Source: Paenibacillus periandrae | GTDB taxonomy: Bacteria; Bacillota; Bacilli; Paenibacillales; NBRC-103111 | Reading direction: 5' to 3' | Assembly (NCBI RefSeq): GCF_022458865.1 | Contig: NZ_JAJNMU010000023.1 | Span: 122,260 to 186,259, forward strand | Length of the DNA stretch: 64,000 bases | Shown here: piece after piece, positions 26,543 to 34,299 of the stretch | Layout: the number at the start of each line of letters is the position of its first letter | Position numbering within the stretch: position 1 is the first letter of the stretch | The notes under the pieces: generated by a model | What the model was told of the DNA's origin: nothing | The model's database searches: none | The model's input: only the letters and a program-made list of their open reading frames with translations | Program-made: the position numbers and the translations under genes

Positions 26543-27373
26543 CTATTTTGTGAAATAATGTCCTTGCTCCAGATCAGCGAGAAGCCCATGTTGGACAGGC
26601 TGCCAGCCGAGCAACTCCTTCGTCCCTTCACTTGATCTTGCTAAGTCAAGCGACGCGACCATGCCTAGAAAACCGAAGATCGCTTGTGCTTCTTCACGCG
26701 GGATGCTGACTACGGGCACATCCACGTGACGACCTATGACACCGGCAATGTCCCTGAACGGAATGCCTTCGTCGTCCACTCCATCCAGTCGTGAGCCTGC
26801 AGGCGCAGATTCTACAGCGAGGCGGAACAAAACTGCAGCATCCAAGCGATGAATCGCTGGCCAACGGTTAGTGCCGTCTCCAATGTAAGCCGAAGAACCT
26901 CTTTCCCGGGCGATCCGGATTAATTGCGGCACGAAGCCCTTATCTCCTTTTCCATGAACGGAAGGTGCAAGCGAGACGATCGATGCTCTCACGCCTTGTT
27001 CTATACATGCAAGTGCTGCATCCTCCGATGCTTTACCATTAGCATGTGCTGTGATAACAAGTGGTTTACTGGAGCCCGCAAGCCCCTCTCCCATGGCTAC
27101 GATGGCGCGAAGATCAGTTGTTAGTGATGCGGTGAAATTAGAGAAATCGTGGTTAAATGCCAGATGAATAACACCGTCTGAATTGGCTGCACTGCTGCGT
27201 AGTAAATCCAGATCCTCTAAAACACCGCGAGCCACCTCAGCTCCCAAGCTTTCTAATACTTGAGCACCACTCTCTGAACGGGTCAGACCAACTACTTGAT
27301 GGCCCGCACCGATGAGTTCGCGGACAACAGCTGTACCAATATAACCTGCTGCACCTGTAACGAATATACGCAT
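26543..27373 (-). CDS. SDR / NAD-dependent epimerase-like oxidoreductase
   Basis: A 276-residue cytoplasmic oxidoreductase of the extended SDR/NmrA-like kind. The nucleotide-binding motif GAAGYIGTAVVRELIGAGH lies at residues 7-25. GVIHLAFNHD follows, and an atypical active-site region replaces the classical YxxxK. Family members reduce sugars, quinones or dihydroflavonol-like compounds; the substrate is unknown. It is divergent from a MerR gene and is preceded by a MerR-type promoter. Confidence 0.82.
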   Translation of the reverse strand: MRIFVTGAAGYIGTAVVRELIGAGHQVVGLTRSESGAQVLESLGAEVARGVLEDLDLLRSSAANSDGVIHLAFNHDFSNFTASLTTDLRAIVAMGEGLAGSSKPLVITAHANGKASEDAALACIEQGVRASIVSLAPSVHGKGDKGFVPQLIRIARERGSSAYIGDGTNRWPAIHRLDAAVLFRLAVESAPAGSRLDGVDDEGIPFRDIAGVIGRHVDVPVVSIPREEAQAIFGFLGMVASLDLARSSEGTKELLGWQPVQHGLLADLEQGHYFTK

Positions 27374-27417
27374 AATAGTTTTACGCCTCCTTAAGCATTT
27401 GACGAAGATATGACTCT

Positions 27418-27448
27418 AGTCTAAACTATGAAGTACACTCTAAGGCAA
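27418..27448 (-). promoter_or_regulatory. MerR-type promoter with 19-base spacer, driving the SDR gene
   Basis: On the minus strand TTGCCT and TAGACT are separated by 19 bases. The spacer holds an AGTGTACT centre with weaker symmetric arms. An over-long spacer with a dyad between -35 and -10 is the hallmark of promoters activated by MerR proteins, and a MerR gene is divergent here. Confidence 0.6.
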
Positions 27449-27470
27449 GCGTTTGGAGGTATGATTGCAT

Positions 27471-27884
27471 ATGAAAATTCAAGAATTAGGAGACTTGATG
27501 GGTTTAACACCCCACACCATTCGTTTTTATGAGAAGGAAGGCTTGCTTGACAGCAGGCATATTCAGCGAGAGAAGAATAATTACCGCAACTACTCAGACG
27601 AAGCAATTGAACGGTTAAAGCTGATTAAGAAATTTCAAGGCATCGGCTGCTCGATAGCTGAGCTGAAGACGATTTTGCAGGATCACGATACGAATGCACG
27701 CACGAACCAGGAAGTAATAGAATGGATTCTTCAGAAAATCAATGAGATCGAGCGCAGGAAGGACGAATACGATCATATGCTTGTAACGCTGAATTGGATG
27801 CTGACATACAGGAAGCTGCTGAATGAAGATCCACAGCAAGCTGAAGCCATGATGGCGGAATTACGTCTTCGAATTAACATCTAG
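27471..27884 (+). CDS. MerR-family regulator
   Basis: A 137-residue activator. The winged HTH starts MKIQELGDLMGLTPHTIRFY, followed by YRNYSDEAIERLKLI. A dimerising coiled coil covers residues ~75-125. No metal-binding cysteines are seen, so it probably senses an organic compound. ATG 27471 follows GGAGGT by ten bases; the upstream in-frame TTG is not favoured. It probably controls the divergent SDR gene. A damaged partial copy of its middle lies at 27969-28008. Confidence 0.88.
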   Translation: MKIQELGDLMGLTPHTIRFYEKEGLLDSRHIQREKNNYRNYSDEAIERLKLIKKFQGIGCSIAELKTILQDHDTNARTNQEVIEWILQKINEIERRKDEYDHMLVTLNWMLTYRKLLNEDPQQAEAMMAELRLRINI

Positions 27885-27897
27885 CCGTATAATCGTG

Positions 27898-27937
27898 AAA
27901 AAGCTCTTTGGACGTAATTCCGTCACAAAAAGCTTTT
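27898..27937 (+). terminator. Terminator of the MerR gene
   Basis: AAAAGCTCTTTG-GACG pairs with CGTCACAAAAAGCTTTT in an imperfect stem ending in a T run. Confidence 0.6.
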
Positions 27938-27968
27938 CGCGGCTCACAAAAAATAACCATCGCATATC

Positions 27969-28008
27969 TCAAGGCATCGGCTGCTGATTTTGCAGGATCA
28001 CGATACGA
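27969..28008 (+). repeat. Partial duplicate of the MerR gene carrying a 19-base deletion
   Basis: The segment repeats 27635-27651 and then 27671-27693 of the MerR gene almost exactly, skipping the 19 bases 27652-27670. It is out of frame and not translated. This is a recent partial duplication or a remnant of a near-identical second copy. Confidence 0.75.
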
Positions 28009-28433
28009 CCGCGATATTGAGAAGAAGAACTTGATCTGATAATAAATAAAGCCCGAAATTCAATCAGACTTCATTCGGTTAATGTTCTTGTCAACCGACT
28101 CATGACTTCGACAAATCAGGTTAAACGATCCTGAGCTCTTTTCGTTAAATCAAAAAGAATTATATACATTTTCGCATTCTTTCAGTGCTATGACTTCCTT
28201 CAATGTTGTGTCTCTCAAAAGAGACACAAATCTGCTTAATTAACATTTAAAGATATACAGTTTTCGCTCATTTTATATAAGCGGTTTTGTGTCGCTGCAC
28301 ATCCCGGAATGTACAAAACACCTTACAACGTTGTTCGTCTCGAATGATTATTGTTCCATCACTAACGGACACCGAACATATTCAGATATATATAGGTAGA
28401 AAATAACTATTACATGCAGAAATTCTACAAAAT
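28009..28433. other. Gene-free stretch with one perfect inverted repeat
   Basis: No coding frame is supported. At 28206-28229 TTGTGTCTCT-caaa-AGAGACACAA is a perfect 10-base-pair hairpin with a four-base loop and no U-run, so it is not an obvious terminator. Confidence 0.6.
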
Positions 28434-28475
28434 AAGAAAAGGGATTCGTCTTAATAAAGTCGAATCCCTTTTCTT
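28434..28475. terminator. Bidirectional terminator after the second stalk-protein gene
   Basis: AAGAAAAGGGATTCG and CGAATCCCTTTTCTT form a perfect 15-base-pair stem, five bases after the stop codon of the minus-strand gene. Confidence 0.88.
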
Positions 28476-28480
28476 TTCCT

Positions 28481-29239
28481 TTATGGTATGTCTATACCAT
28501 AAAGAGTATGCATATCAGGTTCTATTATTTGTGTCGTACTATTTTGTTGACCTCTAGTATTGTATTCAATAGTTACAGGCTTAATTTGAACTATATATTG
28601 TCCTGAGCTTACTGGTTTTCCACTGCTATCTTTTTTGTCCCAATAAATAATGGGGGATTTAAGTCCCCAATAATTTTGTGAATCTGCCCCAGGAATTACA
28701 TCCGTAAAGGGATCACCTGGATCTGGTTCAGTGGATGAAACTGTTGTACTCCAAACAAGCTGTCGTTGTTCCCCTACTTTTGTGATTTCAATTTGCACTT
28801 TAAATGGTTTTAACAAAACGGTTTCTTTACCGGTGTTATGAACCTGAGCGTAAAAACCAACTGAATCTGATTCAGGTATATGTGCGCTAAATAGCCTAAC
28901 AAAGAGAGGGGAACCTTCTTGATTACCTGCTCCCAAAAAAGTGCTTCTCCAAGGCCAAGTTGCTGTATATACATCAATTTGCGGTAACGTTCCTTGATTT
29001 GGTTCGGTATACTTTACAGTAGAGCCTATACTTTCTGAAAAAGCACGAAGTGGAATGTAGACGCTGTTGTTGTAATTCAATACTTCATAATTGCTTCCAA
29101 GAGTAACTGTGGATTCTCCCTTGTGAATGTTGATGGTACTTGGAAACAAAATTGCTTGAACTGATGGACTTGCAGCAACAGCCCCAGTGGCCAAAGATAA
29201 GAGAACTCCCGAAGCAATACCAATTACGAGTCTTTTCAA
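28481..29239 (-). CDS. Secreted stalk-domain protein (second copy)
   Basis: A 252-residue secreted protein with a signal peptide (cleavage after AVAA near residue 23). The stalk domain follows (AILFPSTINIHKGES, LNYNNSVYIPLRAFSESIG), paralogous to 25579-26271. The C-terminal ~150 residues form a beta-rich domain of the intracellular proteinase inhibitor BsuPI-like kind (AQVHNTGKETVLLKPFKVQI, SGQYIVQIKPV). It is probably surface-exposed. The cellular role is unknown. Confidence 0.8.
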   Translation of the reverse strand: MKRLVIGIASGVLLSLATGAVAASPSVQAILFPSTINIHKGESTVTLGSNYEVLNYNNSVYIPLRAFSESIGSTVKYTEPNQGTLPQIDVYTATWPWRSTFLGAGNQEGSPLFVRLFSAHIPESDSVGFYAQVHNTGKETVLLKPFKVQIEITKVGEQRQLVWSTTVSSTEPDPGDPFTDVIPGADSQNYWGLKSPIIYWDKKDSSGKPVSSGQYIVQIKPVTIEYNTRGQQNSTTQIIEPDMHTLYGIDIP

Positions 29240-29375
29240 TATGGCTCATCCTTTCGAGAATCATTTTGTGGAGATTGTTCGCACAGTATCTAAACGTAAA
29301 TACACATTATGATGTTTCATATTCCAAAATAAACAATTACGAGCTTGGGCAGGAAATATTGTAACTTATTGCGCT

Positions 29376-29407
29376 AACGTCTCCCATTAGTTCAATCACG
29401 AGACGTT
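29376..29407 (-). terminator. Hairpin at the end of the PadR operon
   Basis: AACGTCTC and GAGACGTT form a perfect 8-base-pair stem that begins at the stop codon of the minus-strand gene. Confidence 0.55.
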
Positions 29408-30225
29408 CATTCAGCAAGGCGCTTTTTACATGTCACAAGGAAGACCACGAAACCGAAAATGTTAAAAAACAAGAAAATCAACGTCCATAAGACACTCACT
29501 TTCCTTGTCGTATGGAACGCAAAGATAATTGCCCAGATTGTGAATAAAGCCCAATAAAGAGCGATTCCCAAAATCAGAATTAAAAAGGATATTACATAGT
29601 AACCGAATGCTGACGTGTAAACAAACCAATTTCCCATGCCGTTGCCGCCGCGACTGTATCCTGCCCATAGCCATTTTGGCGAATCATCTTCTTCAGAGTA
29701 AGAATAAATGGGCTTAGAATTCTCCAAGTAATTAAATAAGTCATCCCCCTCTAAACCTTTAGTATAATAAATTTCTATTTTGTGTACCCTCTTATTGCTT
29801 TGTATGATGGATTCAACTTCTTTTTTTACTTCTTCTGTGATTGATTCGTGGTCTTTTAGACTGTCAATTATCTTTTCGTTAAAGCGGTGAGGAAAATCAT
29901 GACTGTTCAAATAATCTCGTTGATACAGGATTTGAAACGAAAATATAGAGACGATAAGTACCGTTAAAGCTGCAAACAACACCCCTTTTGCAAAAAGCTT
30001 TTGTTTGTGATAAAGCTGAGAAATTTCGTAACGCAATTCCTGTTCTCCACCGAAACGCTCGATTGCGAGTTGAACTGCTTCCTGTTCCGATTTCCCTTCT
30101 TTCTTCAATTCGTGGACTGCTTCTAGAAGGTGGCTTCTCATTTCAGTTCTTAATTCTTTTATTTCTTTTTTATTTCCGCTAGCGTTTTGATAAACAGAAA
30201 CGACAAATACTTCGATTTGCTTCAT
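29407..30225 (-). CDS. Permease-prefix-domain membrane protein
   Basis: A 272-residue membrane protein. The first ~75 residues match the 'permease prefix domain 1' found beside PadR regulators (EMRSHLLEAVHELKKEGKSE and AVQLAIERFGGEQELR). One helix follows at ~80-100. An extracytoplasmic region (~105-195) contains SYSEEDDSPKWLWAG. Two helices close the protein (~205-265). Such proteins are thought to be envelope-stress or signalling partners of PadR; the exact function is unknown. The start overlaps the end of the PadR gene by four bases, so the two are translationally coupled. Confidence 0.75.
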   Translation of the reverse strand: MKQIEVFVVSVYQNASGNKKEIKELRTEMRSHLLEAVHELKKEGKSEQEAVQLAIERFGGEQELRYEISQLYHKQKLFAKGVLFAALTVLIVSIFSFQILYQRDYLNSHDFPHRFNEKIIDSLKDHESITEEVKKEVESIIQSNKRVHKIEIYYTKGLEGDDLFNYLENSKPIYSYSEEDDSPKWLWAGYSRGGNGMGNWFVYTSAFGYYVISFLILILGIALYWALFTIWAIIFAFHTTRKVSVLWTLIFLFFNIFGFVVFLVTCKKRLAE

Positions 30226-30563
30226 TTCCTATCCCCTCCCTCCAAAAATGAATCAATTATTCCTTTGATGAACCGCCATTCTAAGCGTTTTTCTGTGAAT
30301 GTTTCTTCGCCCAAAGACGTGATTCTATAATATTTCCTTCTTCCGCCTGGTCCTTGCTCGTCACTCCAGTAAGAAGTAATCCACTGATTTTTTTCCAGTC
30401 GCTTCAGTGATAAGTAAAGCGTGCCTTCTTTCAATTCGAATTGTTCTCTGCTATTTTCTCGTACTAATTTGGCAAGTTCGTAACCGTACATTTCTTTGTT
30501 GTACAACAGGGAAAGTATTATCGTGTCTATATGACCTTTCAATACCTCTTTATTAACTTCCAA
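30222..30563 (-). CDS. PadR-family regulator
   Basis: A 113-residue winged-helix repressor with the family signature (IILSLLYNKEMYGYELAKLV, then LKEGTLYLSLKRLEKNQWI and GGRRKYYRITSLGEETF). It is the first gene of a two-gene operon with the prefix-domain membrane protein. The inverted repeat at 30598-30623 just upstream is a likely self-regulatory site. Confidence 0.92.
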   Translation of the reverse strand: MEVNKEVLKGHIDTIILSLLYNKEMYGYELAKLVRENSREQFELKEGTLYLSLKRLEKNQWITSYWSDEQGPGGRRKYYRITSLGEETFTEKRLEWRFIKGIIDSFLEGGDRK

Positions 30564-30597
30564 AGTCCCACCTCCACATCATACAGCAACTGTGATT

Positions 30598-30623
30598 ATA
30601 TGTAATTTATTTATAATACATAT
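30598..30623. promoter_or_regulatory. PadR operator overlapping the operon promoter
   Basis: ATATGTA and TACATAT flank 12 bases, close to the ATGT-N8-ACAT type of PadR site. On the minus strand a TATAAT overlaps the gene-proximal arm, so binding would block transcription of the PadR operon. Confidence 0.6.
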
Positions 30624-30687
30624 TACTCTACAATGCAAGGTATTTATAAACGACAAAGGGATCAGTTTCTGCCCGTTGGCGTTGGAA

Positions 30688-30884
30688 CTAAACTCCCTCT
30701 ATGGAGAAACGTTTTGCTCTTAAATGCTCGGGTATTCTTAGAATTTGATCGTAATGCATGTGTTCCAGATAAAATTCATGTGGAACCAAATTGAAGGTGA
30801 AGAAATATGTGGGGCTTGAAAAGGCGCAAAACGTCCTTACCTGACCATGACTCCATCCATATCAAAAATAATTGCATTAATCAT
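30688..30884 (-). pseudogene. Gene remnants: HAD-hydrolase start and an unknown C-terminus
   Basis: At 30837-30884 a minus-strand frame begins after GGAGG with MINAIIFDMDGVMV and then stops. This is the first strand of a HAD-superfamily phosphatase with the DxDG nucleophile motif, cut after 15 codons. Directly downstream, a different frame ends in VPHEFYLEHMHYDQILRI and a stop at 30688, which looks like the real C-terminus of some other protein that I do not recognise. The pieces look like a deletion scar. Confidence 0.6.
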
Positions 30885-31003
30885 ACTTTCCTCCTTCTCT
30901 TCTCTACGGCGAACTTTCACCATTCACTGGTTGATTTGAGGAAAAGTATATTATAAATTATTTGCTACGCTATTCTGCTGCCCGTTGAGCGATGGTAAGA
31001 AGT

Positions 31004-31037
31004 TAAGCCAGGATGTGCAGCGGCACAACCTGGCTTA
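31004..31037. terminator. Strong two-tier hairpin
   Basis: TAAGCCAGG and CCTGGCTTA enclose TGTGC-agcg-GCACA, and an AT-rich run follows. It is a very stable stem with no intact gene ending on it, so it may belong to a lost gene. Confidence 0.6.
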
Positions 31038-31064
31038 TATTTATATATATCTGTCTGTTGTAAT

Positions 31065-31163
31065 TTAAGATGGTCTAAAAACGATCGGTTTATAGACGAG
31101 GATTGATGGATAATCTTCATCATTGGTTTGACCGCGATTCATGTCTATAAAGTCGTCTAAAAT
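31065..31163 (-). pseudogene. Possible C-terminal remnant of an unknown protein
   Basis: A minus-strand frame reads LDDFIDMNRGQTNDEDYPSI and ends VYKPIVFRPS before a stop. It has a protein-like composition but no start or ribosome site. Weak evidence. The rest of the 31164-31437 gap holds no gene that I can support. Confidence 0.25.
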
Positions 31164-31437
31164 TCAATTTCTATGATTGCACCAGAGCGTTTTGTATACT
31201 TCAATATTTCCCCTTAGCGTACGTTTACCGCGTTTTTTTGGCTGTACCCCTTACTGTAATCCTTCTGAGACGATCTACTTCATGCAACTGCCCGTTACTT
31301 CAATGGACAACGGCAGTCGATCGTCTAACCGGCTGCCGTCATATCTTGATGACACAATCGTTCTCCTTTACTTCAACGGCCAACGTCAGCCGAAAGCATG
31401 TTCAGCTAATTTATGTCGTGATTGAACTACATCATCC

Positions 31438-32283
31438 TTAGCTAGTTGAATAATTATATTTCTTTAAGTAATTTGTAATTACTTCTTTATTCTGATGCCA
31501 CCAAAACATTGGCATGTCTTTGTTTTTTTCAAATCCAAGTTTGGTTGCTAGTTGAATCGATCTTTGATTACCTGCATCACAATCCCAAGTAGGGACAAGA
31601 TTATGCTCAAGACAATATTCAATGAATGCAACACAGACATGAGTAGCTAAACCATTTCTTCTGTACTTTTCAATTGTAACAATATCAATATCAGCTTTTC
31701 CTCCACCTACAAAATATGAATTACATACACTTGCAAATTCAGTATCAACAAGTATACAAAAACCAAATCCTTTTTCCATGAAAGATTGCTCTGAACTCCA
31801 AAGTGAATTATACATTGGGTCAATTTCATTTCTATATTTCAGAAAATGTGTACGGTCCAGCTGCTTAAGTACATAGGGTATTGGAATAATACCTTTTTTA
31901 GAATTAAATTCTTGGAACTTCAATTCATTAAATACAAAAGAAGATCGGTACAATAATACGACTTGTCCATCCAATTTATTTTGTATTTCTTCTATCCAAT
32001 CCTCTGTAGAGATATAAAGATCATAGTAATTTGAATGATTGTATTCATTCCCCAAAAATTCGATGAGGTCACTCATAAATACTTGGTTGTTTGAATTCCC
32101 GACAACGAGATACTTTCCCGAACCACTAATAATTAAACTACATGTTGGATTTATGCATTGATCAACAAAAATTTTTCCTGGTTGAATTTTATTAATCACT
32201 GAATAAGCAAATGTAGCATTGTACTTCAAAGAATTGACTAATGGTAATACATACTCATAAATTTCACTGCTTAATTCTAACAA
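31438..32283 (-). CDS. GNAT-family N-acetyltransferase
   Basis: A 281-residue protein of the GNAT_acetyltran (zwittermicin-resistance-like) subgroup. The C-terminal half carries the acetyl-CoA pyrophosphate loop region (EKYRRNGLATHVCVAFIEYC) and NQRSIQLATKLGF, as in GNAT enzymes. The N-terminal half is the family-specific extension. The start is a TTG ten bases after AGGAGGG. The gene is very AT-rich and surrounded by remnants, suggesting an acquired cassette. Substrate unknown. Confidence 0.82.
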   Translation of the reverse strand: MLELSSEIYEYVLPLVNSLKYNATFAYSVINKIQPGKIFVDQCINPTCSLIISGSGKYLVVGNSNNQVFMSDLIEFLGNEYNHSNYYDLYISTEDWIEEIQNKLDGQVVLLYRSSFVFNELKFQEFNSKKGIIPIPYVLKQLDRTHFLKYRNEIDPMYNSLWSSEQSFMEKGFGFCILVDTEFASVCNSYFVGGGKADIDIVTIEKYRRNGLATHVCVAFIEYCLEHNLVPTWDCDAGNQRSIQLATKLGFEKNKDMPMFWWHQNKEVITNYLKKYNYSTS

Positions 32284-32365
32284 CTCTTATTCACCCTCCT
32301 AAAATACGGAAAATAACCCCTCCGTAAGTGTAGCAAGTTATTTAAAAAATGTCCTGATATTTTTA

Positions 32366-32948
32366 TTATATATTCGAACTAAACTCCTCACGACTTGCTA
32401 AATACTTCTTCAACCATACTTTACATTCCGTGGTGAAATATACTTCTCTTTGCTTTGAACCCTTCCCATTTACAATGGCAGAGCAGTTCTCCCAGTTCAA
32501 ATCCTCTATATTTAACTTCTCAACTTCTCCAATTCGACAGCCGGTGCTGTATAGAATCTTCAAGCAGTGCTCTTTCCCTTAGCGTCTGACAAGAGATTTT
32601 CAGATGAATTGCATCTTCCTCCACCAAAAACTTAGGAATTCTCTTATCCATTTTGGGTTCACGCAGTTTGAGCGAAGGATTGTTATGTAAATAGGTTTCT
32701 TCAAATGCAAAACGGAATAGGGATCTTACAAAACGAATGCGGTGCCCTAAGCTGCTCGGCTTCAAGCGCTCGGACTGCTTAGCCAAATATTCCTTCAGCA
32801 GATTCAGTGTGGTCTCAGAAATATCTATGTCCCCAAGATCCGTAACCAACATCTTGAGCTGCAGAGAATAAGCTTTTAATGTATTTGGACTAAACCCTTG
32901 AATTCTCTTGTCCGCTTCATATTGACGCCAAAGTTCGCTTAATATCAT
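32366..32948 (-). pseudogene. Tyrosine recombinase (XerC/D-like), frameshifted and truncated
   Basis: The N-terminal SAM-like DNA-binding domain is clear (GFSPNTLKAYSLQLKML, LGHRIRFVRSLFRFAFEE). After RERALLE the frame shifts at about 32540-32560, and the second frame continues YSTGCRIGEVEKLNIEDL, which contains the first catalytic arginine. It then ends at ASREEFSSNI, without the later H-x-x-R and Tyr motifs. The enzyme is therefore dead. Its start codon overlaps the stop of the GH28-like fragment upstream. Confidence 0.88.
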
Positions 32949-33250
32949 AATAAAACCTGATTGACGACGCCAGGAGCTCCGATGACAGGCGCATCTGCTT
33001 CCAGACCGTCAGCAAAGAGTAACAGCTTCTCGAGGTAGTTAATCGTTATGATTAAAGTCCTTGGCTCCGAGATGCTGAAGGTTAGCTTGCTTCCATCCTT
33101 GATGCCCGCAATCTGATAATTGAGTGGACTAATGCCGAACGTTTCAATAGTCTCATTGGCATATACATCCACCTGAACCGTACCCGAATAGGAGAAGCGG
33201 GCATAGCTGACATCCCCGAATTGTTCAACAAACACGTTTTGTCCATTACA
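32945..33250 (-). pseudogene. N-terminal domain fragment of a GH28/pectate-lyase-like exoprotein
   Basis: About 96 residues with FSYSGTVQVDV, KLTFSISEPRTLIITIN and LFADGLEADAP. This aligns with residues ~50-140 of the secreted glycosidase at 55535-58165 (FSFSGTVSIEV, KLTFSLSSSTYVIVKIN, IAADPLETDIP). No signal peptide and no beta-helix remain. It is cut exactly where the recombinase gene starts, so it is a broken copy of that type of gene. Confidence 0.8.
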
Positions 33251-33462
33251 ATTTAGTGTCGTACACTATATTTCTCCTTTTCGAACGCCCCACATCTTAT
33301 TAGCATAATCTGCCCGTTCCTCGGTTTACTTTAATAAACCAAAAAAGGAGTTTTCGCAAAAATAAACTTACTTTTGCAATATATTATCCGAGAAATTTCG
33401 ACATTATTTTTATGGGCGATTACGATGCACTTCACATTTAGATATCCACGACAAAAAGCAAA

Positions 33463-33491
33463 AGCGGAAGCCCTGATAATAGGCATCCGCT
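33463..33491 (-). terminator. Terminator of the 34-45 kb minus-strand operon
   Basis: AGCGGA-a-GCC pairs with GGC-a-TCCGCT; on the minus strand it is followed by TTTTGCTTTTTG. It lies about 40 bases after the metallophosphoesterase stop. Confidence 0.75.
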
Positions 33492-33533
33492 CGCATCTTG
33501 ATTTGACTTTCGTCATTTTGATCCTTTCTACCT

Positions 33534-34253
33534 CTAGTTTTCCCCGAAAAAAACAAGAGCTACATCCAGTTCTCCTCTTTGCTTGAGTGTTGTAGACAAG
33601 GTTGCCTGCAGTAGGGGTGATCGATCGTACTGCAAGCTCTTCATATCGATACGTCCATCTGTAATCGTCATATAATGTGCCTCTTTACATGGATCGTCAG
33701 GTCTGCGATACGAGATGCTTCCGGGATTCATCCACAGCTCATGGTTGCTTAGATAATGAATAGCTCTCCGATGCGTGTGGCCGAATATCATTCGTTTATG
33801 CTCCATGCTCGTAATCGGTTCCTTGGTCTGCTGTTCCCAGAAGCTATAATAATGATGGAGACTAGGAATGGTCTCGTAATTGTTGTACATATGCTGCATG
33901 GTATATCCAATAGAATCCATAGTGAATGCAAGTGAATGAGGCAGATTTTCCAAAAATTCAATATCCGACTCACTAAGCTTTTGAGCATTGTCATGCGCCC
34001 AAGTTCGCTCTTCAAGCGAAACATTCCACAGTTGATCTTGGTTGCGATATAAGGCAGCTACACGCTCATCATGGTTTCCTCTCACACACAAAGCTTTATG
34101 CTCTGTAATCCATTGTAGTACTTCCTTGGGAAAAGGTCCGTAATCAACCAAATCTCCCGCACAATAAATCACATCACTGTCTTTTTCTTGCTTCCATATG
34201 TTTTCTAATGCATAAATATTGGCGTGGATATCAGAAATAATCAGTGCCTTCAA
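33534..34253 (-). CDS. Metallophosphoesterase
   Basis: A calcineurin-like phosphoesterase of about 239 residues. All family metal-binding blocks are present: ALIISDIHANIYAL at the start, CAGDLVDYGPFP, VRGNHDERV, and FGHTHRR near residue 155. I favour the TTG at 34253, with AAGGGG about ten bases upstream; a TTG further out has no ribosome site. Substrate unknown. It is 46 bases downstream of the DUF4340 gene and probably the last gene of that operon. Confidence 0.87.
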   Translation of the reverse strand: MKALIISDIHANIYALENIWKQEKDSDVIYCAGDLVDYGPFPKEVLQWITEHKALCVRGNHDERVAALYRNQDQLWNVSLEERTWAHDNAQKLSESDIEFLENLPHSLAFTMDSIGYTMQHMYNNYETIPSLHHYYSFWEQQTKEPITSMEHKRMIFGHTHRRAIHYLSNHELWMNPGSISYRRPDDPCKEAHYMTITDGRIDMKSLQYDRSPLLQATLSTTLKQRGELDVALVFFGEN

Positions 34254-34299
34254 CGAGCGCCATCCCCTTATTATGTGATTCAAGAACTTAAAAGTGAAC

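Larger units (their letters stand above)
30669..33318 (+). repeat. Four dispersed CTGCCCGTT copies, all intergenic and same orientation
   Basis: The 9-mer occurs at 30669-30677, 30978-30986, 31288-31296 and 33310-33318, always between coding fragments. The third copy is followed by AACGGCAG, giving a potential stem. I did not notice copies outside this region by eye. Confidence 0.5.

Noticed and set aside
30669..33318. Integron attC array
   Set aside because: The short repeat does not show the paired RYYYAAC/GTTRRRY boxes, and no intact integrase is present; kept only as an unexplained repeat.
33331..33516. Minus-strand frame of 61 codons after the metallophosphoesterase
   Set aside because: It overlaps the terminator hairpin at 33463-33491 and has no start signal.
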